Shown piece by piece: positions 50,189 to 57,986 of a stretch of DNA of 64,000 nt. This stretch comes from Paenibacillus sedimenti. Lineage in GTDB: Bacteria; Bacillota; Bacilli; Paenibacillales; NBRC-103111. Position 1 is the stretch's first letter; every line of letters begins with the position of its first letter. Made by a program: the position numbers and the translations under genes. The stretch spans positions 1-64,000 of the forward strand of contig NZ_JACVVD010000014.1 of NCBI RefSeq assembly GCF_014534655.1. Direction: 5' to 3'. Below the pieces are notes generated by a model. That model made no database searches. It was not told the DNA's origin and was given only the letters and a program-made list of their open reading frames with translations.

Positions 50189-50551
50189 GGGGGTGTTCTT
50201 GGATTCGACGGGGATAGTTTGAGCATGGGTTGCGGGTAGTGGGGACGCGGCCACTTCATCAACGCTAAAGCCTATTAAATGGCAACCAACGTACAACTTT
50301 AGCAGCAGCTTAATAACCTGACTGTTAAGCTTCTACCCTGCATCGCCCATGTGCCGGGATAGGGGCCCAACCTTAGTGGGATACGCCGCTTCGGTCTCCG
50401 CCTGGGGTCGACGGAAGAAGATAATCAGGCTGACCCAACGCAGAGCGGGTTACAGCGCGCTGCTCGGGTGACATCAAAACTGTGACTACACCCGTAGAAG
50501 CCTGTGTGGCGATATTTTCGGACAGGGGTTCGACTCCCCTCACCTCCACCA
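50189..50551 (+). ncRNA. ssrA: Transfer-messenger RNA (tmRNA)
   Basis: 363 nt. The ends form a tRNA-Ala-like half: 5' GGGGGTG pairs with 3' CACCTCC, T-loop GGTTCGACTCC, A-CCA encoded at 50548-50551. The 5' part GTTCTTGGATTCGACGGGG is the conserved tmRNA start. The tag frame begins at GGC 50281 and encodes GNQRTTLAAA, closed by TAATAA (50311-50316); the short hydrophobic LAAA end is the degradation signal, differing from the common ALAA. It rescues ribosomes with SmpB and RNase R, both encoded just upstream. Confidence 0.96.
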
Positions 50552-50555
50552 TGTA

Positions 50556-50586
50556 AATCCACAACCGCATGAGGTTGTGGATTTTG
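50556..50586 (+). terminator. Terminator of ssrA
   Basis: AATCCACAACC pairs with GGTTGTGGATT around GCATGA, followed by TTG. It begins four bases after the tmRNA 3' end. Confidence 0.85.
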
Positions 50587-50594
50587 CATTTCAG

Positions 50595-50822
50595 TCACAT
50601 GTGCAGCTTAAGAATAAGATCAACATGCTCTTTATACACGATGACCTTATCTACATAGCTGGCGACGATCTTCTTGATCTCGGGAAGATTCCGGCTAGCA
50701 ACATGGTTTTTGAACTTGGAAAGCAGTTGTCGCAGAAGTTCTTCTGCGACAGGATCGAATTTCCCAAAAACGTTTCCCCGAAAGCTGGGAAGCCTCCTCT
50801 TTCGGCAGGGAACCGGTTTCTC
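50595..50822 (-). pseudogene. C-terminal remnant of a serine recombinase
   Basis: On the minus strand an open frame of ~75 codons, bounded upstream by an in-frame TAG at about 50825, without start codon or catalytic domain, ends in LPEIKKIVASYVDKVIVYKE followed by HVDLILKLHM and TGA at 50597-50595. The pattern of a helical segment (EELLRQLLSKFKNH) followed by a VDKVIVYxxxVDLxLKL strand is characteristic of the extreme C-terminus of large serine recombinases. It ends facing, and within 45 bases of, the tmRNA 3' end, a common integration site. Best read as a scar of an excised or decayed element. Confidence 0.6.
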
Positions 50823-50868
50823 CTATCCTGTATATAGATCTTGTGTATTTAATTGGAGGAGATGTAGA

Positions 50869-51690
50869 ATGAAAAAAGAATCGACAGGGAAGAGCGTTTG
50901 GCTTCAAGTAACGTTTCGTGTTTTTGCGGTTGTGTTTGCTGCAGGCGGATTATTCATACTGCAGGGGATTTCTGAGGCCTTAGAGCCATGGATGCACGGA
51001 GTGATGGCTTCCAGCCCGCTTGCGGACGAACTGCGGTTTCATGGTGCTGTACACGGGGCCTTGATCGGGATTTTGTTCAGCTTCAGTTTGCTCGCTATGC
51101 TGAAGAAGCCGCTCAGCAAACCGATATTGCTCCAATATTATATTGGGGGTCACCTGATTTTCCTGGCCACCTTGGCCATCATGGTTCCGGCATTAGCCTT
51201 TCACTTCATTCTCATTGTGTTCGGCGTCGTGCTTGCGATTCTCTATGCCACGTACGCGAAGCGCAGGGAGATATTCCGCCCTTCCGAGCCTGCCGTTATG
51301 AATCGGACATTGCTCATCATGGCCGGAATCGCTTTGCTGGGGCTGCTTCCTTTTTCGATTGATGGCGCTATCCATCAGTTGAAGGATCCGGTGCAGCAGT
51401 TCCGTTGGGGTGAAGGGACAGCCTTGAGCCTAGTGCTGCTGTATGGCGGTTATTTGACAGCAACCGGCCGGACCGGTTCCCGCACGCTCGGCGCGATTCT
51501 CTCCATGGCCTATGTGTTCCTGGGCGCCGCATCGATTACGATTCCCGGCTATCCAGGGAGTTGGGGACTCTGGGGAGGTCTGGCCGCTATCCTGTACGGG
51601 TGTGTATATGCAGCCATTCTGTTCCGTCAGAGCAGCGCACGGAACGTGACGGCGCCGATAGAGTCGCTTTCCGCGAAATCGAACCCTTAA
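50869..51690 (+). CDS. Polytopic membrane protein linked to a two-component system
   Basis: 273 residues from ATG 50869 (ATTGGAGGAGATGTAGA before it; the longer frame from 50674 crosses the recombinase remnant and is rejected). Seven or eight hydrophobic helices, few charged residues, no recognised catalytic motif; a WGEGTALSLVLLYGGYL region and Gly/Pro-rich C-terminal helices stand out. Ten bases separate it from the histidine kinase gene. It may be a sensory partner, as in several three-component systems, but no family is recognised. Confidence 0.68.
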   Translation: MKKESTGKSVWLQVTFRVFAVVFAAGGLFILQGISEALEPWMHGVMASSPLADELRFHGAVHGALIGILFSFSLLAMLKKPLSKPILLQYYIGGHLIFLATLAIMVPALAFHFILIVFGVVLAILYATYAKRREIFRPSEPAVMNRTLLIMAGIALLGLLPFSIDGAIHQLKDPVQQFRWGEGTALSLVLLYGGYLTATGRTGSRTLGAILSMAYVFLGAASITIPGYPGSWGLWGGLAAILYGCVYAAILFRQSSARNVTAPIESLSAKSNP

Positions 51691-51700
51691 GGGGATTTAT

Positions 51701-53860
51701 ATGGATTACGAAGCAAACCCGATTACAAAACGTATTTTTCCAGAAAAAAGCCATCCGGTCGGATGGCTGTTTGTCTTGCGTATCTTATCCTTAGCCTTCA
51801 GCTGCTTCATAACGATTCTCTTTCTTGCCAAGCTACCTGCCTACTACCTGTACATGCGGGATACCTGCCATCAATCCTTGTGCGAATATGCCGCGATAAC
51901 GCCTCTTCCGAAACACGCGGCGGAAGCGTTCGGTTTAAAGGAGACGGGATTCGCAGCACTCTATGCCGGAATTGCTTTTCTATTCTTCTTGCTGTACTCA
52001 TCGGTTGCCACGCTCATTCTCGTGAAACGTCCGCGCGAACCGATATCGTATATCACGGCGGTCGCGCTCGTTTCGTTTCCGGCGTCCACTTTCATTTCGA
52101 TGCAATGGCGCGAGCTCGGATGGCTTACATCGGCGGTGGAGGACTTGTCTCTTGCTTCCTTTATCCTCTTCCTGCTGTTGTTCCCTAACGGCCGAATCGT
52201 GAGGAAAGGGCTGTTTTGGGCCGGAGTCGGCTTAATGGCCATTCGGATCGTATCCGTTTATTTTCCCTTTGAGCCATGGGGCGCCCAGTATTGGCCGCTC
52301 TGGTGCAACTTGCTATGGGTCGTGCTGCAATACGGAATTCTGATCTACAATCAGTATGTTCGCTATCGCTTCGCGGGGGGAGCGGTCGAACGGCAGCAAA
52401 CCAAGTGGTTCGTGTATGGGGTGCTCTTGTCGCTAACGTGCGTCTTTCTGGTTTCCGTGATCCCGCTATTCATTCAGGCGGATTTCTATGAAGTGAAGGA
52501 TCCCCTTCGGATGTTCATTCTCGATGTGGCCGTTCAAATCTTCATGCTTCCCATACCCGTCACCTTAGGCATCTCCATCTTGAGGAAACGATTATGGGAT
52601 ATTGATCCGATCGTGAACCGCACGCTGGTCTATCTCGGGCTCAGCGCCTCGATCATTGCTCTGTATGCGCTGATCGTCTGGTATTTGTCCATCCTGTTTC
52701 AAACCGAGCAAAATATGCTGTTCTCCATATTCGCAACGGGGGTAGCGGCCGTTGTGTTTGCGCCGTTAAAAGAGAGGCTGCAGCGTGCGGTGAACCGGAT
52801 GCTGTACGGTGAACAGCACGATCCTTTCTCGGTGTTGCTGCAGCTCGGCAACCGGCTCAAGGAGTCTATCAGTCCCGAGGCTGCCCTTGATACCGTGGTT
52901 AAAACGGTAAAGGATTCCCTTCGCGTTCCCTATGCGGGAATCAGCCTGGCTCAGAATGGCTTGGAAACCTCTACGGGCAAGGAAAATGGGGACATAACCC
53001 GCATTCCGCTGATGTCGGGAGGAAGCACCGTGGGATCGCTGCATATCGCCGCCCGCTCGCCTGGCGAAGCCTTCAACGATGCGGATCTGAAGCTCATCGA
53101 CGGGTTCGCCCGACAAGCGGGGATCGTGGTGCACAACGTCAAGCAGGCAATGGATATCCGGCTGCTACTCACGGATTTACAGGAATCGAAGGAACAACTC
53201 ATCTTCGCCCAGGAAGAAGAGAGACGGTCGATTCGCAAAAATCTGCATGACGATATCGCCCCGAGGCTGGCCGCGATGCGGTTGACCGCTTCCCTCGTGA
53301 CGGATTGGATTCGGAAAGACCCGAATAAGGCGATCGAGATCATCACGCAGTTCAAGCAGGATATCGCGGAGACCGTAGAAGAAATCAGAGGAATCGTCTA
53401 TGATTTGCGGCCGCCCGCTTTGGATGAGTTGGGCCTGATCGGTGCGGTTCGGCAGAGGATGGAGCAGCTCCAGCAGCTCGAACAAGTGAAAGGCATTACC
53501 GACTCCGTTCCGCTGCGCTTTACGTTTGATTCACCGGATCGGCTCCCGATGCTGCCGGCTGCCGTTGAAGTCGGCGCTTACCGGATCGCTACGGAAGCAC
53601 TGGTGAATGTCGTGAAGCACGCGCGGGCCGATACTTGCGTCATTCGGATCGCCGTCGAGACGGATCCGGACAGGGAACTGGTCGTGGAGGTCACGGACAA
53701 CGGCGTCGGACTTCCCGATCAACTGGCGAGTACGGATGGTAACGGACTGGGACTCACCTCGCTGTGGGAACGCGCAAGAGAGCTTGGGGGAACTTGTGTG
53801 GTCGGGAATCTGGCGGGAGGTGGCATGCGCGTTCAGGCGAGGCTGCCCCTTAAAGGCTGA
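51701..53860 (+). CDS. NarL-type sensor histidine kinase with N-terminal membrane and GAF-like domains
   Basis: 719 residues. About eight membrane helices in the first ~360 residues, including the RKRLWDIDPIVNRTLVYLGL motif found after the membrane part of ComP-like kinases. A GAF-like domain spans about 385-490. The HisKA_3 box EEERRSIRKNLHDDIAPRLA carries the phospho-acceptor His516. The HATPase_c domain shows TEALVNVVKHA (N-box), VTDNGVGLPD and GNGLGLTSLWERA. ATG follows TTAAGGGGATTT. The regulator gene starts 21 bases downstream. Signal unknown. Confidence 0.85.
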   Translation: MDYEANPITKRIFPEKSHPVGWLFVLRILSLAFSCFITILFLAKLPAYYLYMRDTCHQSLCEYAAITPLPKHAAEAFGLKETGFAALYAGIAFLFFLLYSSVATLILVKRPREPISYITAVALVSFPASTFISMQWRELGWLTSAVEDLSLASFILFLLLFPNGRIVRKGLFWAGVGLMAIRIVSVYFPFEPWGAQYWPLWCNLLWVVLQYGILIYNQYVRYRFAGGAVERQQTKWFVYGVLLSLTCVFLVSVIPLFIQADFYEVKDPLRMFILDVAVQIFMLPIPVTLGISILRKRLWDIDPIVNRTLVYLGLSASIIALYALIVWYLSILFQTEQNMLFSIFATGVAAVVFAPLKERLQRAVNRMLYGEQHDPFSVLLQLGNRLKESISPEAALDTVVKTVKDSLRVPYAGISLAQNGLETSTGKENGDITRIPLMSGGSTVGSLHIAARSPGEAFNDADLKLIDGFARQAGIVVHNVKQAMDIRLLLTDLQESKEQLIFAQEEERRSIRKNLHDDIAPRLAAMRLTASLVTDWIRKDPNKAIEIITQFKQDIAETVEEIRGIVYDLRPPALDELGLIGAVRQRMEQLQQLEQVKGITDSVPLRFTFDSPDRLPMLPAAVEVGAYRIATEALVNVVKHARADTCVIRIAVETDPDRELVVEVTDNGVGLPDQLASTDGNGLGLTSLWERARELGGTCVVGNLAGGGMRVQARLPLKG

Positions 53861-53881
53861 ACCTAGAGAGGAGAGAAAACG

Positions 53882-54523
53882 ATGAGAACGCTCAGAATAT
53901 TGCTGGCGGATGACCACCCCATGTTTCGGCAGGGAGTCCGGGGAGTAGTGGAAAGCGCCGACGGAATGGAAGTGGTGGGGGAGGCCGCGTCTGGCGATGA
54001 GGCCGTGCGATTGGCGCTTGAATTACGGCCGGATGTCGTTCTCATGGATATCCGGATGCCCGGATTGAACGGGATAGAGGCGGCCACCCGAATCAAAGCG
54101 ATGGATGGCGACATCCAGATCCTCGTGCTCACGATGTTCAAAGATGACGCCTCCGTGATTACCGCGATGAAGTCGGGGGCGAAAGGCTATATCTTGAAGG
54201 ATGCCGATAAGGAAGACATTCTGCGCGCCATCCGGGCGGTCGCTTCCGGCGAAGCGATTTTCAGCGGGGATGTCGCGAACATGATGATCGAATTCGCGAC
54301 AAAACCGCTAAGCCGCGTGGATAAGTTTCCGGAGCTGACCTACCGGGAGAAAGAGGTACTGATTCTGCTTGCCGAAGGATTGTCGAATTCGGACATTTCC
54401 GGGAGGCTCGAATTGAGCTTAAAGACGGTGTCGAATTATATCTCCAACATCTTAAACAAGCTGCAGGTCACCGACCGGACGGAAGCGATACGTAAGGTAA
54501 AGAACACCGAACAACCGGAATAG
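53882..54523 (+). CDS. LuxR/NarL-family response regulator
   Basis: 213 residues. Receiver domain with acidic pair LADDHPMFR (10-11), phospho-acceptor Asp56 in VVLMDIRMPGLNG and Lys in GAKGYILKDA. C-terminal LuxR-type HTH LTYREKEVLILLAEGLSNSD to SLKTVSNYISNILNKLQV. Cognate of the kinase just upstream (AGAGAGGAGAGAAAACG before ATG). Targets are unknown; the upstream membrane-protein gene is a likely partner. Confidence 0.9.
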   Translation: MRTLRILLADDHPMFRQGVRGVVESADGMEVVGEAASGDEAVRLALELRPDVVLMDIRMPGLNGIEAATRIKAMDGDIQILVLTMFKDDASVITAMKSGAKGYILKDADKEDILRAIRAVASGEAIFSGDVANMMIEFATKPLSRVDKFPELTYREKEVLILLAEGLSNSDISGRLELSLKTVSNYISNILNKLQVTDRTEAIRKVKNTEQPE

Positions 54524-54530
54524 GCGGTTC

Positions 54531-54860
54531 GTTAGCAGGGATTACGAGACCTTATATTTGATCGAAGGCGAAGCCTAATTCATTCTGGATGGCCGCAAAT
54601 ATCTGGTGAAAGCAAGCTCCTCTGCTCTCCTGCCGAGAAATATCCCCCACGGATTCCGAATCGTAGGCGATCGGCCCGCCCGCTTGTTAGTCACGGTGAA
54701 TCCGTCCGGATTCGACCAATTCTTCTCGGATCTCAGCGAGCCGGCCCAGCGGCTGGAGCTGCCGCCTCCATCCCAGCCGGACATTCCGAAACGGGTGGAA
54801 ACGGCTAAGAAATATGAAGTCGAAATCCTCGGACCGTTACACTTGTTTATTACGGAATGA
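54531..54860 (+). pseudogene. Broken cupin-domain gene
   Basis: In frame, DYETLYLIEGEA is followed by TAA (54576-54578) and then FILDGRKYLVKASSSALLPR and NIPHGFRIVGDRPARLLVTV, continuing to GPLHLFITE. The two parts together make the core and C-terminus of a cupin_2 protein (xETxYxxEGExxFxLDG...PxxxPHxF). An acidic codon such as GAA expected at the stop site is now TAA, and the N-terminal ~50 residues with the first metal motif are missing. The 3' part could be translated from GTG 54606 as 84 residues but would lack the fold's first half. Confidence 0.72.
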
Positions 54861-54904
54861 CGCGGCGGCGTATTGTGGTTTTGCACAGCCAAGGTTCACC
54901 TCCA

Positions 54905-54949
54905 TACAAATACAAAGGACACCCGAGAGGGTGTCTTTTGTATTTGTAC
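54905..54949. terminator. Long near-perfect inverted repeat, bidirectional terminator
   Basis: TACAAATACAAAGGACACCC and GGGTGTCTTTTGTATTTGTA (54906-54949) pair over ~20 bp around a GAGA loop with a single mismatch. A- and T-rich flanks on both sides suit termination in either direction after the broken cupin gene. Confidence 0.7.
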
Positions 54950-55061
54950 TTGGAACTATGGGAGTAGAACCCCTCAGGGTTCAGTCCGCGCGGACCGAAG
55001 CGTAAGCAGAGGGAGCACGGGATTGAAATGTACCGCTAAGGTTGCCGTCGTTTGGTCTTAG

Positions 55062-55256
55062 CCCCGTCAAGTAGACAGTAAAAAAAGACTTTGAATTAAG
55101 CGGCGATCGATTTCCGGTACTCAAGCGAGGGGGAGATCGCCGAGTTTTTAGAACCGTTCCGTGTTATAAAATTGAATATATTCAGCGATCAGTCTGCACT
55201 TGAAGGTGTAATATGGTGCATGAATGAACGTGTTCGAAGTTTAATCTATTTGTATT
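55062..55256 (-). mobile_element. IS3-family transposase (orfB) C-terminal remnant with element end
   Basis: On the minus strand LIAEYIQFYNTERF (about 55150-55195) is followed, after a shift of reading frame, by SLEYRKSIAA and TAA (55098-55096). These are the end of the DDE transposase of IS3-group elements (AEYIxFYNxxRxQxxLxxLSPxEYR). Just beyond lies TGTCTACTTGACGGGGC (on the minus strand, about 55078-55062), resembling IS3-type terminal sequence. The N-terminal part, catalytic triad and other end are absent. Confidence 0.65.
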
Positions 55257-55266
55257 TGGAGCTCGG

Positions 55267-55521
55267 TTATAAAGTCTTCATCGTTTGGCCTAACGAATAG
55301 TAGGCTTTTTTTAGTTTGTAGAAATGATCGTAATATTCGGTATTAGACCACTTAAAAGAGATGCACATATACGTACCTTCTGGAATCGAATCAACATAAA
55401 CACCTGACGGTAAAGAGGTTAAATCCGTTTTAAAAATAGAAGTATAAAGGCTACTGTAATGGATCTTTTCTGTGGACTCATAATTTTTTAGCGGATATAT
55501 GCAGCCACATAGAAGAGCCAT
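55267..55521 (-). pseudogene. Truncated effector-binding domain, probably from a MerR-family regulator
   Basis: 84 residues. The segment LPSGVYVDSIPEGTYMCISF followed by KWSNTEYYDHFYKLKKAY resembles the second half of the GyrI-like effector-binding domain of MerR-type multidrug regulators. There is no DNA-binding domain: upstream in frame only eight codons separate it from a stop, and the pirin promoter begins there. Likely a leftover next to the IS3 remnant. A free-standing small protein is the alternative. Codon use is AT-rich, like the genes that follow. Confidence 0.4.
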
Positions 55522-55531
55522 AACATTTCTG

Positions 55532-55599
55532 TTGACACAAACATTATCCTAATGTTAGGATAAAAATATCCTAAGTACAGGATAAATAATATTAGGATA
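55532..55599 (+). promoter_or_regulatory. Promoter with two palindromic MarR-type operators
   Basis: TTGACA (55532-55537) with TAGGAT (55556-55561, 18-base spacer) forms the promoter. Two sites share the design TATCCT-N6-AGGATA: 55546/47-55562 (within the perfect 20-base palindrome 55544-55563) and 55567-55584, centres 22 bp apart, that is two helical turns. An extra half site AGGATA lies at 55594-55599. They overlap and follow the -10. The MarR protein encoded second in the operon is the natural ligand. Confidence 0.7.
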
Positions 55600-55644
55600 T
55601 AAAATATCAGGAAATTATTTAATTAAAGCAAAGGAGGGCTACAA

Positions 55645-56403
55645 ATGGAAATTAAAATCATTAAACCACAGGATCAAGCAAAAGGAGAATTTGATGGCGG
55701 CAAAATAACAGAACAAAAGCCGATTGGGTTTTCTGGTGAGGGTTCCCTCATAAACCGCCTGGGTCCTTTATTTTACTGGGCATGGGCACAATCCAAAGGC
55801 GAAGGTGGGATTGGCTTTCACCCTCATCAAGGATTCGAGATATTAAGCTATAACATTAAGGGTAAAGGTCGTCACCAAGATACTCTTGGTACAGATAGCG
55901 TACTTGGTGCTGGCGGTGTTCAAGTCATGCAAGCTGGCTCAGGCATACACCATGCCGAATCTCTTCTTGAACCATCAGAAGGCTTTCAAATTTGGTTCGA
56001 GCCGTACTTAACTGAAGCCATAAAGCGTCCACCCACTTACAGCAAATACGGGCATGAAGATTTTCCGATCGTTTCCGAGAATGGTGTAACGGTTAAGACG
56101 ATACTTGGCGAACATTCGCCAATCCATATCGTTACAGATGCCAAAATGTATGATGTTCAAATTGCAAATGGTGCAACCTATAAGTATCTTCTCTCACCTA
56201 ATCGGACACTCGCCGGTTTAGCTATAAGAGGTGACGGCGTGATTGGAGGTCAGGAGGTTTCATTTGAGAACAAAGACTTTGTTATTATTCAATCGGAGAA
56301 AGATGAAACCATTACCATTCAATCTAAAGATGAAGAACTTCGGATGCTGATAATAGAGATTCCAACTCAAGTTGATTATCCGCTGTATCGAAAGCCAAGA
56401 TAA
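55645..56403 (+). CDS. Pirin-family protein (possible quercetin 2,3-dioxygenase)
   Basis: 252 residues, bicupin. The metal motif HPHQGFEILSYNIKG (His about 55 and 57) and the family signature GGVQVMQAGSGIHHAE are intact; the C-terminal cupin is less conserved. Some bacterial pirins cleave quercetin with O2; others bind regulators. First gene of an operon with MarR, DoxX and WrbA homologues, a group tied to quinone and electrophile stress. SD AAAGGAGGGCTAC before ATG. Confidence 0.88.
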   Translation: MEIKIIKPQDQAKGEFDGGKITEQKPIGFSGEGSLINRLGPLFYWAWAQSKGEGGIGFHPHQGFEILSYNIKGKGRHQDTLGTDSVLGAGGVQVMQAGSGIHHAESLLEPSEGFQIWFEPYLTEAIKRPPTYSKYGHEDFPIVSENGVTVKTILGEHSPIHIVTDAKMYDVQIANGATYKYLLSPNRTLAGLAIRGDGVIGGQEVSFENKDFVIIQSEKDETITIQSKDEELRMLIIEIPTQVDYPLYRKPR

Positions 56404-56442
56404 CATTCATAGATCATTCATCCCTCGGAAGGAGGTAATTAC

Positions 56443-56892
56443 ATGTATCAAGGAGATAAACAAAGCCAGCTTGATTTAAGGCTATTTCGTATTTGGATGA
56501 AAGCTTCCAAAGTTCTTTTCGATATTGTTCGTAAGGATATTGACCGTTATGAACTTAATCCTGAGCATTTTATGATTCTTGAACTTCTATATAGCAAGGG
56601 ACCACATCCGGTACAAAAAATCAGTGAAACTCTTTCAATTCCGAGTGGAAGTATCACTTACGTTGTAGATAAATTGGAAAAAAAGGGTTTTGTAGAAAGG
56701 CAACCAAGTCCAACAGACCGCCGTGCTTCTAACGTTGTCTTGACAGAAAAAGGAAATGAACTGTTCGATGAAATTTTCCCGCAACATGTTGAAACGATAT
56801 CCAAAAATTTATCTTTTGTAAGTAACGAAGAAAAAGAACAACTCATTGAGTTGCTAAAGAAAATTGGGATAGGCGCAAAAAAATTACAATAA
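56443..56892 (+). CDS. MarR-family transcriptional regulator
   Basis: 149 residues, winged helix-turn-helix: LDLRLFRIWMKASKVLFDIV dimer helix, ELLYSKGPHPVQKISETLSI, recognition helix SGSITYVVDKLEKKGFVERQ and wing PSPTDRRASNVVLTEKG. No cysteine is present, so it is not a thiol-based OhrR-type sensor; it more resembles MhqR-like regulators that respond to quinones in an indirect way. Expected to repress its own operon through the TATCCT-N6-AGGATA sites. GGAAGGAGGTAATTAC before ATG. Confidence 0.88.
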   Translation: MYQGDKQSQLDLRLFRIWMKASKVLFDIVRKDIDRYELNPEHFMILELLYSKGPHPVQKISETLSIPSGSITYVVDKLEKKGFVERQPSPTDRRASNVVLTEKGNELFDEIFPQHVETISKNLSFVSNEEKEQLIELLKKIGIGAKKLQ

Positions 56893-56922
56893 ATTTATCA
56901 ATAATCATGAGAGGTGGCTAAT

Positions 56923-57276
56923 ATGCATATCACATCCATCGTTTTGCAGGTAATCTTGGGTTTGGGGTTTATCATGTTTGGTTTAATGAAATTTGGTGCT
57001 AAGCAGATGGTTCAGGAGTTTCAACGTTACGGTTATTCTAAAGGATTCCGTATCTTCACTGGGTTAATTGAATTGATTGGCGCTGCGGGAATGATTGTGG
57101 GAATTTGGAATCCGCAATTCGCAGCACTCGCAGGGATTCTTCTCGCCGCGACAATGATTGGAGGAATTATCACTCATATTCGCCTCAAGGACCCAGGAAA
57201 AAATTTGGGAGCACCATTTATATTGCTTATTTTGTCCGTTGTTGTGGCAATCATGAATTTAAACTTTTTAGTTTAA
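56923..57276 (+). CDS. DoxX-family membrane protein
   Basis: 117 residues from ATG 56923 (GAGAGGTGG upstream; the GTG at 56914 lies within that site). Four membrane helices with the DoxX pattern: LGLGFIMFGLMKFGAKQM, GLIELIGAAGMIVGIW and a third helix LAGILLAATMIGGIITHIRL. DoxX proteins accompany redox and sulfur-stress systems; in Bacillus similar proteins are induced by quinones. Role here follows from its operon: membrane partner of quinone detoxification. Confidence 0.82.
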   Translation: MHITSIVLQVILGLGFIMFGLMKFGAKQMVQEFQRYGYSKGFRIFTGLIELIGAAGMIVGIWNPQFAALAGILLAATMIGGIITHIRLKDPGKNLGAPFILLILSVVVAIMNLNFLV

Positions 57277-57317
57277 ATAAATTTTTTGGAAAAACAACCG
57301 ATAAGGAGACGATAAAA

Positions 57318-57938
57318 ATGTCAAATGTAAAATTAGCGATTATTTATTACAGCACCACTGGAACCAACTATCAATTAGCTCAGTGGGCTGCTGAAGCAGG
57401 GAAACAAGCAGGCGCAGAAGTTAAAATTTTCAAAGTTCAAGAACTTGTACCACAATCCGTTATTGAAGGAAATCCTGCTTGGAAAGCTCATGTAGAAGCC
57501 ACAAAAGATATTCCAGTTGCTACCCCAGACGATATTGTATGGGCGGACGCTATTATTTTTAGCACACCAACCCGTTTTGGAAACGTCGCATCCCAAATCA
57601 AGCAATTCTTGGATACTACAGGTGGCATTTGGTTCCACGGAAAAACTGTGAACAAAGTAGTTAGTGCAATGACTTCCGCTCAAAATGCTCATGGTGGTCA
57701 AGAACAAACCATTCTTCAGTTGTACACGACCATGTATCATTGGGGGGCAATTGTTGTTGCACCAGGTTACACAGACCCATCCCTATTTGCAGCAGGTGGA
57801 AATCCGTACGGCACCAGCGTTGCTGTTGACCAAAACAATCAAATCGTTGGAGATAAGCAAGCTTATCAAGCCGCTGTTGCTCATCAAACAAAACGTGTAA
57901 TTACCGTTGCTGAATGGGTTAAAAAAGGAATCCAATAA
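57318..57938 (+). CDS. wrbA: WrbA-type NAD(P)H:quinone oxidoreductase
   Basis: 206 residues from ATG 57318 (AAGGAGACGATAAAA before it); the frame open from 57105 overlaps doxX and is not used. Flavodoxin-like: FMN phosphate loop YYSTTGTNYQLA, IFSTPTRFGNVASQIKQFLDTTGG, TSAQNAHGGQEQT and GGNPYGTS are WrbA hallmarks. Two-electron reduction of quinones avoids semiquinone radicals. Last gene of the MarR operon, followed by a terminator. Confidence 0.92.
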   Translation: MSNVKLAIIYYSTTGTNYQLAQWAAEAGKQAGAEVKIFKVQELVPQSVIEGNPAWKAHVEATKDIPVATPDDIVWADAIIFSTPTRFGNVASQIKQFLDTTGGIWFHGKTVNKVVSAMTSAQNAHGGQEQTILQLYTTMYHWGAIVVAPGYTDPSLFAAGGNPYGTSVAVDQNNQIVGDKQAYQAAVAHQTKRVITVAEWVKKGIQ

Positions 57939-57942
57939 TGAC

Positions 57943-57983
57943 AAAATGCCTGACCTGCTGCCTGCTGGTCGGGCATTTTTTAT
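57943..57983. terminator. Terminator between wrbA and the convergent pucR-type gene
   Basis: AAAATGCC-T-GACC pairs with GGTC-G-GGCATTTT; a T-run follows on the plus strand. Confidence 0.85.
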
Positions 57984-57986
57984 CGT

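Noticed and set aside
50577..50837. 86-codon plus-strand frame just after ssrA
   Set aside because: It begins in the tmRNA terminator and lies opposite the recombinase-like remnant, which has the better family resemblance.
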